Positions 16,173 to 24,485 of a stretch of 64,000 nt of DNA are shown piece after piece. Under the pieces are notes generated by a model, which had not been told where the DNA came from, did no database searches, and saw nothing but the letters and a program-made list of their open reading frames with translations. This stretch comes from Bacteroidota bacterium (GTDB taxonomy: Bacteria > Bacteroidota > Bacteroidia > Chitinophagales > Chitinophagaceae): contig JAEZZY010000047.1 in the NCBI GenBank assembly GCA_023418315.1, forward strand, positions 56,696-120,695. Reading direction: 5' to 3'. Position numbers and translations under genes: made by a program. Numbering within the stretch: position 1 is the first letter of the stretch; each line of letters begins with the position of its first letter.

Positions 16173-16173
16173 A

Positions 16174-17193
16174 TCAGCCGCCCACTCGTTTTAAGGCTTG
16201 TTGGGCTTCTTTATATTCTTTGCTAAAGATCAGCGCCTGTTTATAATCCGCTATGGCTTCGCTTTTTTGATCCAATACTTCATGGCACAGTCCCCGGTTG
16301 TAATAAGCGCCGGCATGAGCAGGTTCTAAGGCAAGCACGGCGCTGAATTGCCGGATGGCATCTTCCAGCGAATCTTGCTGCATCAGCAAATAGCCAAGGT
16401 TGAAATAAGCATCGCTATAGGCTTTATCGCTTTCCAGGATTCTTCTGTATTCCCGCTTGGCTTCCTCATACCGCTCTCTGGTCTGGTAATACATGCCTTT
16501 GGCATACAAAGCAGCCGCATCCTTTGTATCTGTTTTATAGGCATTTTCATAATACAGCAATGCCACCGAATCGTTTGCTTTATCGTACAGCAACCCAAGC
16601 TGAAACAAGGCTTCTTTATAATCGGGTTGTATCTGCACTGCCGTCAGGAAGCTCGATAGCGCTTTGGCAGAGCTGTCGCTCAGGTCTTTGTAAATCATTC
16701 CTTTCAGGAAATAGGCTTCGGGGCTCATGGCATCGGCGCGCAGCACTTTGTTGATTTCGGTAAAGGCATTGGCATAATCCCGCGCATACACCAGCATTTT
16801 CGCCACTTTCAGCCGGGCTTTCGGGTCGGAGGGGTTAAGTTCTAAGGCTTTTCGGATCCACACTACCGAGCCGGAAAGGTCTTTGTGTTCAAAAAGTAAA
16901 TCGCCTATGGCGCTGAAATATTCTGCCTTATTGGAATCCAGCCGCACGGCGTTTTTAAAATCATTCAGCGCCAGCGAGTCTTCCTTTAGGGAATGGAGCA
17001 GCACGCCTCGTTCATAGTAGAGCCGTGCATCCTCCGGCTTGTTATTTATTTTTTCCGTGGCTGTTTTCAGCGCTGCATTTTCGGCAAAGATTCCGGTAAC
17101 CGGTTCTTTGGCAGACCGGCTATTTTGCTTGCAGGAGAAGAAAATGAAAACGGAAAAAAGGGATAAGAGGTACTTATGCCGCATAATTTTCAT
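16174..17193 (-). CDS. TPR-repeat lipoprotein
   Basis: A 339-residue protein. A hydrophobic leader ends FIFFSC, so C21 is the probable lipid-anchored residue. The rest is about eight tetratricopeptide repeats, seen as regularly spaced ARLYYERG, AEYFSAIGDLLF, PEAYFLKGMIYKD, KEALFQLGLLYD, AALYAKGMYYQ, SDAYFNLGYLLMQ and AGAYYNRGLCHE units. TPR proteins are scaffolds for protein-protein contacts; the client is unknown. It is a single gene, convergent with the stress operon. Confidence 0.88.
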   Translation of the reverse strand: MKIMRHKYLLSLFSVFIFFSCKQNSRSAKEPVTGIFAENAALKTATEKINNKPEDARLYYERGVLLHSLKEDSLALNDFKNAVRLDSNKAEYFSAIGDLLFEHKDLSGSVVWIRKALELNPSDPKARLKVAKMLVYARDYANAFTEINKVLRADAMSPEAYFLKGMIYKDLSDSSAKALSSFLTAVQIQPDYKEALFQLGLLYDKANDSVALLYYENAYKTDTKDAAALYAKGMYYQTRERYEEAKREYRRILESDKAYSDAYFNLGYLLMQQDSLEDAIRQFSAVLALEPAHAGAYYNRGLCHEVLDQKSEAIADYKQALIFSKEYKEAQQALKRVGG

Positions 17194-17297
17194 GGTGCAA
17201 ACTTACTGAATGAAGTGGTTTGAATTTTATTTATAAAATGGGTTTAAAAAAATTATAAGGTGCATTTCCATTTTTCGCTTCATAGAGTATAGCGCTG

Positions 17298-17703
17298 TTA
17301 CTTACAAATACCCGTTTTTAAGGCAAACAGCGCCAGCCCCGTCCGTGTTTTAAGCTGTAGTTTTTGGAAGAGGCTGTTTCTATAGCCTTCCACCGTTCTG
17401 CCGCTTACGTTCATCAGCTCTCCTATTTGCCTGTAAGTGAGGTCGGAGCAGATATGAGAAAGCAGCTCGAGTTCTTTTTCATTCAGCGAATTATCATTCC
17501 TGCCTTCCTTCATCATTTTGATAACGCTTCCCGAAACGATTTCCGAATGATAATACGACTGCTCGTAGAGAGTAGTGAGCGCTTTGTGCAGCTCCTGCGT
17601 GCTTGTGTCTTTCAGTACATAGCCTTGTGCTCCGCTTTTCAGCATCTGCACTATAGCGTATTCATTATCGTACATGGAAAGCGCCAGTATTTTTATATCC
17701 GAA
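17298..17703 (-). pseudogene. LuxR-type response regulator lacking the first half of its receiver domain
   Basis: The readable protein starts inside a receiver domain (DIKILALSMYDNEYAI, then LKSGAQGYVLKDTS, with the conserved K-D pair), continues through a linker and a complete LuxR helix-turn-helix (LNEKELELLSHICSDLTYRQIGELMNVSGRTVEGYRNSLF) to a normal stop. The N-terminal 75 or so residues, including the phospho-acceptor aspartate, are missing. The reading frame meets AT-rich foreign sequence at about 17705. This is what an insertion or replacement of the 5' half would leave. An in-frame ATG at 17675 could still give a 125-residue protein with an intact DNA-binding domain, so residual function cannot be excluded. 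Confidence 0.8.
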
Positions 17704-17801
17704 AAACTTGGTTTTACCTTTTTCCCTTTTCTCCTAAGATAATATTCAAGCTGTCTGATAATTCAAACTCTTTTACACCGCTTTAATATGTTTCAGAGCA
17801 A

Positions 17802-18053
17802 TTACACATTCGAATATTGAGCTTTCATTAATGCAATCTCCCTTTGAACGGCTTCTTTCTGCTCTTTCATCAGTTCGGCAGTTACTCTGTATTTTTCATC
17901 TTGGTTAAAGAATTTGAATTGCGGATTATGAAACAAATCAATCACTTCATCATCACTCCAATTTTGTTTCATAAAAGTTGCCATTTGATGAATAATCAAG
18001 TCTTTCATTTCTGATTTGTCAAAGGCTAATGATATAGTATTTGATACTTCCAT
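17802..18053 (-). CDS. Small hypothetical protein, last gene of the AT-rich island
   Basis: An 83-residue, mostly helical acidic/basic protein with no signal peptide or membrane segment (SDDEVIDLFHNPQFKFFNQDEKY in the middle is written here only as a landmark for its charged core, residues about 33-54). I recognise no family. It is AT-rich, in line with the cassette, and starts 17 bases after the 78-residue gene. It may be an antitoxin- or immunity-sized partner, but nothing in the sequence shows this. Confidence 0.55.
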   Translation of the reverse strand: MEVSNTISLAFDKSEMKDLIIHQMATFMKQNWSDDEVIDLFHNPQFKFFNQDEKYRVTAELMKEQKEAVQREIALMKAQYSNV

Positions 18054-18070
18054 TGTTCTACTATTGTTTG

Positions 18071-18307
18071 TTATCCAAAATAATCTTGGGGTAAAAAGTC
18101 AGGTATTCGGCAAGGATTTGTCAATGCAAAGTTGATTGCATCATTCTTTGAAGCGTGCCTCTCTACAAAAGAATTATTTTTCACATCAGCAAATGAAATC
18201 CATTCGGGTAATCTAAAATCATTATTCTTTTGGATAATTCTTCCATTAAACCACCATTCATCAATTTCAATTTGAACAGGTTTTGTATTGCCAAATAAAT
18301 CTTTCAT
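18071..18307 (-). CDS. Small hypothetical protein in the AT-rich island
   Basis: A 78-residue soluble protein with EIDEWWFNGRII near the start and LPEWISFADVKNN in the middle. No signal peptide, no membrane helix, no recognised family. It follows the methyltransferase-HIT gene by 10 bases and is probably in the same transcript. Small size and composition resemble accessory proteins of mobile cassettes. Confidence 0.55.
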   Translation of the reverse strand: MKDLFGNTKPVQIEIDEWWFNGRIIQKNNDFRLPEWISFADVKNNSFVERHASKNDAINFALTNPCRIPDFLPQDYFG

Positions 18308-18317
18308 ACTGTGAAAT

Positions 18318-19184
18318 TTAATAGTTTTGTTTATCAGGAATTACACCTCTTACACCGCCTATTGGGTTTTCAACATCGCCCCTATATCGTGGGATTAAAT
18401 GGATATGAACGTGCGGAACTGTTTGCCCTGCTGTTTTATTGATATTTATTCCAACATTAAATCCGTCAGGATTAAAACGCTTTCCTACAATTTCTTTGAC
18501 TTTGTTAAGCATAAAAATACAAGCCGATTGTTCTTTAAAAGTCAAATTGAAGTAATCCGCACAATGCTTTTTAGGAATGATTAAAGTGTGTCCGTTACTA
18601 ACAGGAAATTTATCAAAAATTGCGTAAGCGGTTGCAGATTCTAAAATCAATTCTCTTTCTGCATCGGGATTGCAAAACGGACATTCTAAATTTACCTTGT
18701 GCTTTATTTGGTTGTAATGCCTGTACTCGTAAATCTCGCAATTTTCATTTTTGAAAAATGATTTTGAATTTAAAACAACATTACACTGATACGTTTTCTT
18801 TTGATGAATTTTGTGCGTTCTGAAACCTTCAAATTGTAAATCACGCCTAACAGCTATAAACACTTTTCCTGTTGGTTTTACTAATTCTGAAAGCTCCATT
18901 AAGACGGTTGCTTGTTCTTCGGGAAGCAAAACATTCAGCACATAAAAACAAATAATTGTGTCAAATTTATTTTGTGGATATTCAGGAAAATAGTGCTTGT
19001 CGTAGCCTGTAATGTTTATCCCTTTTGCTTTTAGCAACTCAACATCTTTCCCAAAACCGCAACCGAAATCCAAGACATCGCCAACCAATAAATTTTTATT
19101 AAGCAAAAGTTTTGCGGGAAAAGACATAGAATCTCTTTCCTTTGCTGTTAAATGGTTGTATGGATTTGATTTTAAATTTTCCAT
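18318..19184 (-). CDS. Fused class I SAM methyltransferase and HIT-family hydrolase
   Basis: A 288-residue two-domain protein. Residues 1-150 are a methyltransferase: VLDFGCGFGKDVELLKAKG (motif I), ITGYDKHY, FDTIICFYVLNVL and KPTGKVFIAVR. Residues about 165-288 are a HIT domain: CPFC start, VSNGHTLIIPKKHC, then the catalytic histidine triad HVHIHLIPR with H258, H260 and H262. HIT proteins hydrolyse nucleotide phosphoramidates, dinucleoside polyphosphates or nucleotidyl adducts. Such fusions are known and occur in mobile and defence contexts; the paired substrate is not known to me. The gene overlaps the HNH gene by 13 bases. Confidence 0.88.
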   Translation of the reverse strand: MENLKSNPYNHLTAKERDSMSFPAKLLLNKNLLVGDVLDFGCGFGKDVELLKAKGINITGYDKHYFPEYPQNKFDTIICFYVLNVLLPEEQATVLMELSELVKPTGKVFIAVRRDLQFEGFRTHKIHQKKTYQCNVVLNSKSFFKNENCEIYEYRHYNQIKHKVNLECPFCNPDAERELILESATAYAIFDKFPVSNGHTLIIPKKHCADYFNLTFKEQSACIFMLNKVKEIVGKRFNPDGFNVGININKTAGQTVPHVHIHLIPRYRGDVENPIGGVRGVIPDKQNY

Positions 19185-20284
19185 TCTTCAAAACCACGTT
19201 TAGAAATTAAATAATCACAACTGCTTTGCAGTTGCTTTATTCCTGTTTCTTTCCAAGAATTAAAAGCATTATTCCCTAATAAGGCAACTTGAATTTCTTT
19301 TTTAAATCTTTGAGATTGGCTTTCGTTTAATATTTCCCAATAATCAAGAATTAAACTTTTTTGTTTTTCTATCAGTTCGGGAGAGGGGATTTTATCTCGT
19401 TTTTGATTATTCGTTCTTGAATCTGACGGTAATAAATTCCACAAGTCATTATTTTTCCAAATTGAAAAAGGAATTAAATGGTCAATGTCATACGAAGCAA
19501 TTTTCTTTCCTGTCCAAACACAATAAACTTGCCCTTCTCGCTTCAAAATATCTTTGTAAATTCTTTTCGATTCAGCAATTTCTCTTCCTGTAATCGGACT
19601 TTTCAAAACTTCATTTACAACTTTTGAAATAGAAAGATTTTGCTTAGACGCATTTACTGAAAATTCCGCCCATTTAAAAAGAATTGAATCTTTTCCACTA
19701 ATGAAACTACCTAAAATTTTAAACGCTTCGTAGTATTCAGTAGGAATAGAAAATGTTCCAAAGTTTTGAATTAAAAGCTCAATATCAACATCAGCGTTTC
19801 CCTTCCGCAAAACCCCGTTTTCAAAATTGAAAATGGAATAATAATCATTACTAATTGAACGACCGATGTACTTCATTGGCATTCGTGTTATAGTATCACG
19901 AAGTTTCTTTGCCAATTCAAAAAAATCATTCTGTAAGTTTTTCGGAATACCTTTATTCTTTAAATCATTGTAGAAAACAGAGAAGCCGCCAATTTCTTTA
20001 TATGCAGAAATTACATTTCCGAAAGCTCTGCCAAAAGCAAGGTTCGTTTCTCCATTGATTTGCGGAATTACTGTTTGCGATTCCAATATCGGATAGTAAT
20101 ACAAAATCCATTTTTCAATAAGCAAGCCTATTGGAAAATTAACCCTGTTTTCTGTAAAAAAAATGTAAGGGGAATTATCTTGAATAATATCAATAACTCC
20201 ACGCAAGAGAGCAAACTTGTATGTTGTGGTTTTGCTATCTCGTTCAATGATTTTGCTGATATTATAAAAGACTTCGTTGTTCAT
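19172..20284 (-). CDS. HNH endonuclease domain protein
   Basis: A 370-residue protein. The first 230 residues are helical and not recognised. The HNH nuclease is at about 265-310: VYCVWTGKKI, ASYDIDHLIPFSIW (D and H of the first strand and metal site) and NDLWNLLPSDSRTNNQKRDKIP, which supplies the asparagine and the final ligand region. HNH proteins of this shape are common in restriction and anti-phage cassettes. It starts 3 bases after the ASCH gene stop and overlaps the methyltransferase-HIT gene. Target (DNA or RNA) is unknown. Confidence 0.85.
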   Translation of the reverse strand: MNNEVFYNISKIIERDSKTTTYKFALLRGVIDIIQDNSPYIFFTENRVNFPIGLLIEKWILYYYPILESQTVIPQINGETNLAFGRAFGNVISAYKEIGGFSVFYNDLKNKGIPKNLQNDFFELAKKLRDTITRMPMKYIGRSISNDYYSIFNFENGVLRKGNADVDIELLIQNFGTFSIPTEYYEAFKILGSFISGKDSILFKWAEFSVNASKQNLSISKVVNEVLKSPITGREIAESKRIYKDILKREGQVYCVWTGKKIASYDIDHLIPFSIWKNNDLWNLLPSDSRTNNQKRDKIPSPELIEKQKSLILDYWEILNESQSQRFKKEIQVALLGNNAFNSWKETGIKQLQSSCDYLISKRGFEEWKI

Positions 20285-20287
20285 TGT

Positions 20288-20674
20288 TTAGTTGGCCGGC
20301 TCCATATTAAGATATAAATAAGATTGAGGTGGCAAAACATTGAAATCCTCTTTTAAAGAAAGCGGGGTTTTGTATTTTTTTACATTCTTGATTTTAATTG
20401 CGTGTGCAATTTCCCTATCTGCAAAGTATTCATAGAAAAAATCTTCCGAAATACCTGAATATTGTTTTGTTTGCTCCCAAATTTCATTTGGGTCAGAACT
20501 CAATATATTAGCAATTTCAAATTCTCCAATAACTTGTTGCACAGGCGAAGAAGCATAAACAACTACCGTCTTTACATTTGGATTCTTGAAAATCACTTTA
20601 CGAAACTCAAACTTTTTTATTCCTTCAAATATTTTGTAGGCAAATTCGGGTTTAATCGACAATAAAACTCTCAT
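20288..20674 (-). CDS. ASCH/PUA-like domain protein
   Basis: A 128-residue protein with the ASCH pattern: LLSIKPEFAYKIFEGIKKFEFRK at the start (residues 4-26), a core strand VVVYASSPVQQVIGEFEI and a final PLSLKEDFNVLPPQSYLYL. ASCH domains are PUA-superfamily modules that bind RNA or modified nucleic acids, and some are nucleases or deacylases of modified cytidine. It overlaps the PIN-GNAT gene by 23 bases, so the two proteins are translationally coupled and likely act together. Confidence 0.82.
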   Translation of the reverse strand: MRVLLSIKPEFAYKIFEGIKKFEFRKVIFKNPNVKTVVVYASSPVQQVIGEFEIANILSSDPNEIWEQTKQYSGISEDFFYEYFADREIAHAIKIKNVKKYKTPLSLKEDFNVLPPQSYLYLNMEPAN

Positions 20675-22154
20675 CGCTTTTTGTTTCTTTTAAAATGTTA
20701 TTAAACTGCTCTTTTGTAATCGGTTTAAAACCTCTTGGTGGGTCATTTACCCCGCTTAAAACTTGTATATCTATTAGCTCTTTCATATTTATTCTATGTG
20801 GGAAAGAATAAACGTATAAGAACCTAACGACAAATGGTTTTGTTTTTTGATATTTCCACATTGCACGAAGTTGGTCTTCTGGAAAAACACTACTTTTCCG
20901 ACAATACAATACAAAATCATCTTCGTCTCTAAAATCGTATTTTACCTCTTGTACAACTCCGATAGTAGAAACAACGCTTTTGTAGTAACCTCCCGTTCTA
21001 TAAAAAACAAGAATATCGCCCGATTTTGGATGTGGTGTTAATGCTCGTGAAACATAAACTTTATTTATACCGTTTCGGTGTGGAAAATCTTCAATAAATT
21101 CTTCGGGTGATTCTGTGTTCAAAATAGAATCAGGTAAAAGCTCGGTATGATAATCAGGATAAATCGGGACAATAAAACGGTCATTATTTCTTGAAATAAA
21201 AGGATAACCTTGTTTCAAATTTTTAGCATCGGTTTTTTTACTAAAATCTCTAACATAAACCAATTCATCATTTTTCTTTCCCCACAATACAAAACCCCAT
21301 TGTTCAAGCAAATCTATCAATCTTCTTTGTTCATCTCTTCTATCAAAAATTGTTACATAAATTTCATCTACTTTGTTTTTTAGGGCATTATCAAAAATAA
21401 TTTTCATAAACCGTTCTCCCAGTCGGAAACCGTTATTGATAACTTTAAATGTTCCAACTTTCAGTCGTTTTTTTGAAGTAAAAACAGGAGTTATATCTGT
21501 ATAACTTTCGCTTTTATCCTCAACTTTTAGGTAAAGAAAAGACAAGAGTAATCCGTTGTTTGAATTTATTGTAATGTATGCTTCTTCATCGTATTTTTTG
21601 ATAAACCATTTGTCAAAACCGACATAATCCTCTTTTAAACTCGTAAAGAATTCATCATTAAGATTTATTCTGCCAAATTTCAACTTCTGTACATTAAGTA
21701 CTTTATAGTTTACTAAATCAGGATGCTCTGCAAAGGTTTTTTCAAGGAATGAATCTATTGTAAATATTTTGCCATCTATTCCTAATTTTTTGGCTTTCTT
21801 ATGTATTTTTTTATCTTCCGTAATTAAAATATCCACTCGACCAACAAAGACTTCATTTAACAATTGAGTGTCGTTCTTGTCATTTTCATTAACGTCTACC
21901 TTTTCTGAAACAGTTTTTACCTCAACCTGTAAAGGCGAAGGAATCTCTATTTGTTCGTAGCTGTCTAACTTAATCTGAAAAGCTTCTATAGTCTGTTGAT
22001 TTTTGTATTTTTCAATTTCAGAAAGAGTCAAGGAATGAACGCACTTTGTATATTTTGCACGTTCTAACCAACGGTATAAAATACCGACATCTTGGTTTAT
22101 TATCCTTGATGCTTCTCTATGAATGATAATATTAGTATCAAGTAGTGCTTTCAT
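20652..22154 (-). CDS. PIN-GNAT protein with C-terminal PUA/EVE-like domain
   Basis: A 500-residue three-part protein. Residues 1-150 resemble a PIN nuclease: MKALLDTNIII opening with the first acidic residue, SLTLSEIEKY with a glutamate, then VDILITEDKKIHKKAKKLG with the later acidic site. Residues about 185-315 look like a GNAT acetyltransferase (ITPVF...KVGTFKV strand, then GFRLGERFMKIIFDNALKN for acetyl-CoA, and IYVTIFDRR). Residues about 350-500 resemble a PUA/EVE fold (SGDILVFYRTGGYY, STIGVVQEV). PIN domains are often RNases in toxin modules. With the ASCH protein it looks like a coupled nucleic-acid sensing and cleaving pair; this is inference. Confidence 0.75.
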   Translation of the reverse strand: MKALLDTNIIIHREASRIINQDVGILYRWLERAKYTKCVHSLTLSEIEKYKNQQTIEAFQIKLDSYEQIEIPSPLQVEVKTVSEKVDVNENDKNDTQLLNEVFVGRVDILITEDKKIHKKAKKLGIDGKIFTIDSFLEKTFAEHPDLVNYKVLNVQKLKFGRINLNDEFFTSLKEDYVGFDKWFIKKYDEEAYITINSNNGLLLSFLYLKVEDKSESYTDITPVFTSKKRLKVGTFKVINNGFRLGERFMKIIFDNALKNKVDEIYVTIFDRRDEQRRLIDLLEQWGFVLWGKKNDELVYVRDFSKKTDAKNLKQGYPFISRNNDRFIVPIYPDYHTELLPDSILNTESPEEFIEDFPHRNGINKVYVSRALTPHPKSGDILVFYRTGGYYKSVVSTIGVVQEVKYDFRDEDDFVLYCRKSSVFPEDQLRAMWKYQKTKPFVVRFLYVYSFPHRINMKELIDIQVLSGVNDPPRGFKPITKEQFNNILKETKSDESFIVD

Positions 22155-23158
22155 TTTTTACTTTTTTTGTTCAAAACCCTATCTAAGAGTTTAGCAAGAG
22201 CGTTTTGGACAGTTGGCCAAATGAAATATAAGATTGTTGCAAGAGCAATCCCAAGAGCAATCCATATTCCAATTGGAAAATTGGATAAAAACAAGACACT
22301 ACACACAATGTTTATGAGAATTGCTAATGCAAATTGTCCAGTACCTATCCTTTCCGTTGAATAAATAGAAAAAAATGAAAATGATTCAGAATCTTGTTTT
22401 TTATTAAAAACAACAATGAGTTCATCTTTTTTAACTCGTCTATCTCCCAAGTATTTATTGAAAGATTCATATTCTAACGTTCTCACATTTTTTAGTGATG
22501 TATTGTCAAAGAAAACGATGTCATATCTATTTGGAAGTATGTTAAAAGAAAAGCAATACTTTATTTTACAAAACGCTTTGTTGTCAAAATATTTTGTTTT
22601 ATTATCAGGTATATTTCTGCGTTCATTTACCTTAATATCATAAATAATTGTGGATTTACTTATTCCCTTTTTTCGCATAGAAATAAAGGATACTGTAGGC
22701 TTAATCCAAAACCTAAAATATACATTAGGTTTTTCTACTTGTTGATATTCTCTATATGGTTTAAGATTTAAAGTAGCTGAAACAATTTTATCTTTATCAA
22801 CTTTTATTTCAGCAGGTAAAACACAAAGTTCATTTCTTCCACTAAATGTATGGATAACCCCTAAACTGTCTGTATTCGTTTTTAAATACTTTGTTGCACT
22901 AATTGAATCATTAAAAATAAATCGGCTATTATCGGCAATACTTAATTTATCATATAAGTCGCTTTTTTCACAGGCTGTTTCTACCCAAGGAATAAAAAGA
23001 GAAATTGTTAAACTATCATCTGTTATTGATTCTTTTGATATTTCAAACCCAAACTCAACTAACGAACTGTTATTATTAAACTCCCACGTACAAATATGAA
23101 ACCGCTCCAATAGAACGGATTTGCTTTTATCTGTAAATACGAAAAAGGAGTTTTCCAT
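22151..23158 (-). CDS. Unknown protein with C-terminal transmembrane pair in the AT-rich island
   Basis: A 335-residue protein. The first 270 residues are beta-rich and unrecognised. Two hydrophobic helices lie near the C-terminus (about 277-296 and 299-321), ending in a lysine-rich tail. It has no signal peptide, so the large N-terminal part is expected in the cytoplasm with the hairpin in the membrane. This arrangement (cytoplasmic domain plus short TM hairpin) is seen in several membrane-acting anti-phage effectors, but no family match supports that here. It overlaps the PIN-GNAT start by 4 bases and follows the truncated ATPase by 11. Confidence 0.65.
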   Translation of the reverse strand: MENSFFVFTDKSKSVLLERFHICTWEFNNNSSLVEFGFEISKESITDDSLTISLFIPWVETACEKSDLYDKLSIADNSRFIFNDSISATKYLKTNTDSLGVIHTFSGRNELCVLPAEIKVDKDKIVSATLNLKPYREYQQVEKPNVYFRFWIKPTVSFISMRKKGISKSTIIYDIKVNERRNIPDNKTKYFDNKAFCKIKYCFSFNILPNRYDIVFFDNTSLKNVRTLEYESFNKYLGDRRVKKDELIVVFNKKQDSESFSFFSIYSTERIGTGQFALAILINIVCSVLFLSNFPIGIWIALGIALATILYFIWPTVQNALAKLLDRVLNKKSKK

Positions 23159-23169
23159 TAAAATGCTAA

Positions 23170-23400
23170 TTAGTTTGTTTCAAAATAGCGTTTCTTTCCT
23201 TTCACACTTTGTTCAAGTGCCAAAAGAAACGAAGATTTACCCGTTCCGTAAGTTCCAATGATATTGAACGAACGAATTCCTTTCTTGAAATCGTTCACAA
23301 TTTGACCTACTACCTGTTTGGCATTTGGCGTTGGGATATAATTAAAATCCCTTTCAGTATCCCGAAGGATATTGACCGATGTTGTGAAATTATTTGCCAT
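23170..23400 (-). pseudogene. Truncated SspC-like P-loop ATPase (N-terminal 76 residues)
   Basis: The 76-residue product begins like the ATPase that follows DUF4007 genes in Ssp phosphorothioation systems: VNILRDTERDFNYIPTPNA, VGQIVNDFKKGIRSFNIIG and the Walker A loop GTYGTGKS (49-56), then ALEQSVKGKKRYFETN and a stop. The family runs to many hundreds of residues; Walker B, sensor and the remaining domains are absent, and the next 11 bases lead straight into an unrelated gene. So the gene has lost its 3' end by deletion or replacement. The start overlaps the DUF4007 gene by 11 bases, as in intact loci. An intact Walker A on its own would not hydrolyse ATP. Confidence 0.75.
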
Positions 23401-24271
23401 AGTATTTGTCTAAGATTGAAAATGCGTTCGGTTTATTCTTGAATTGCAATTCTTTAATTCCTGCGTGGTCTGTGAACGTAATATTTTTGTTGTCGCTCAC
23501 AATTTCAGAAATTTTATTTGTCAGTCCCGAACGGTTCAATGCAAAGATTGAACAAGGACTGTTGTAATCGTATTCCAGCGAATTTAGGCTGATTGAATTT
23601 CCGTAGTCTGGATTGTCTAAAATCGAAAACAACAAAACCGATTCGTGCAAATTATCCCTGTCGTTGTTTTCGATTTGATATTGCTTGTCTTTTCCTTTAC
23701 CAACGGTTTTCAATAAGCCAATTTCTGCAAGAATGCCCGAAAAACTATCTTCTATGTTATTGTTTTCCTCTTCATTTTTGTATGTGTTTACAAAAACCAT
23801 AAAGTCTTTTGAAACCGTATTTTCATTAAAACTCAATTCAGGATTTGTTTCTTGAATCCGTTTAAGATAGTTTAAAAACATATCGTCTTTAAACAGTATT
23901 TTTTCCTTTCTAAACTCATTAAAAATGATATTGTATATAGATGCCAATCCTGTTTTGACAAGTTTATAATGCAATAGCCATAAACTTGCTTCGTCTTCTA
24001 AAAATGGATCGTAACCGTTTTCGGTATCAAAAAGTCTTGTTCCAAATTCGGTAGGATTGTCTTTACTGTCAATGATATTAAACGCCTTCAACCAATATCG
24101 AATTGCAGAAACCATATTTTTACCAACACCCAATTTTACAACAGCATCTTCACTATTGAATGACTGTCCTTCTCGCACAAAATCAAATCCCTTTTTCAGC
24201 CAAAGTTGTCGGCAATGAAAGGAATCATGGCCTGAAAAAGTATATTTTACGGGATGAGATTCGTTCACCAT
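23390..24271 (-). CDS. DUF4007 family protein (SspB-like)
   Basis: A 293-residue protein; the ATG at 24271 is preferred because the family starts close to KYTFSGHDSFHCRQLWLKKG (residues 8-27). Further family blocks are AVVKLGVGKNMVSAIRYWL, DPFLEDEASLWLLHYKLV and, at the end, TFTDHAGIKELQF and ILDKYYG. As I recall, DUF4007 is the domain of SspB, the nicking partner in the SspABCD single-strand DNA phosphorothioation system. The cysteine desulfurase (sspA) and sulfur-transfer ATP pyrophosphatase (sspD) genes are not in the window and the following ATPase is truncated, so a working modification system is unlikely here. It heads the island operon. Confidence 0.8.
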   Translation of the reverse strand: MVNESHPVKYTFSGHDSFHCRQLWLKKGFDFVREGQSFNSEDAVVKLGVGKNMVSAIRYWLKAFNIIDSKDNPTEFGTRLFDTENGYDPFLEDEASLWLLHYKLVKTGLASIYNIIFNEFRKEKILFKDDMFLNYLKRIQETNPELSFNENTVSKDFMVFVNTYKNEEENNNIEDSFSGILAEIGLLKTVGKGKDKQYQIENNDRDNLHESVLLFSILDNPDYGNSISLNSLEYDYNSPCSIFALNRSGLTNKISEIVSDNKNITFTDHAGIKELQFKNKPNAFSILDKYYGK

Positions 24272-24359
24272 TTTCGTTAATAGGTTCTTTTTTGCACCTA
24301 CAAAATAAGGCATTTTTAATAAAGCATACTACTCCACTTTTTCTATTAATTGCCATCAT

Positions 24360-24485
24360 TTACCTATATATATTCTTTCCTACAGCCACTTTTTTGGAAG
24401 CAAGTTTTATGGCTTGCGCGCGCGAGGGGATGTGCAGCTTTTTATAGATATGGCTGATGTGGTTGCACACCGCGGTGAGGGCATA
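24360..24485 (-). pseudogene. C-terminal fragment of a second LuxR-type response regulator
   Basis: On the minus strand the frame YALTAVCNHISHIYKKLHIP, followed by SRAQAIKLASKKV, encodes the recognition helix and last helix of a LuxR/NarL domain, then a stop at 24360-24362. Everything upstream is missing: the frame is lost by about 24490. The fragment is GC-rich like the host genes, unlike the island beside it, and is clearly different from the regulator remnant at 17298. It marks the right edge of the island. Confidence 0.7.

Noticed and set aside
17705..24360. Island considered as a prophage or integrative element
   Set aside because: No integrase, structural phage gene, transposase, tRNA target or direct repeat at the edges could be seen.
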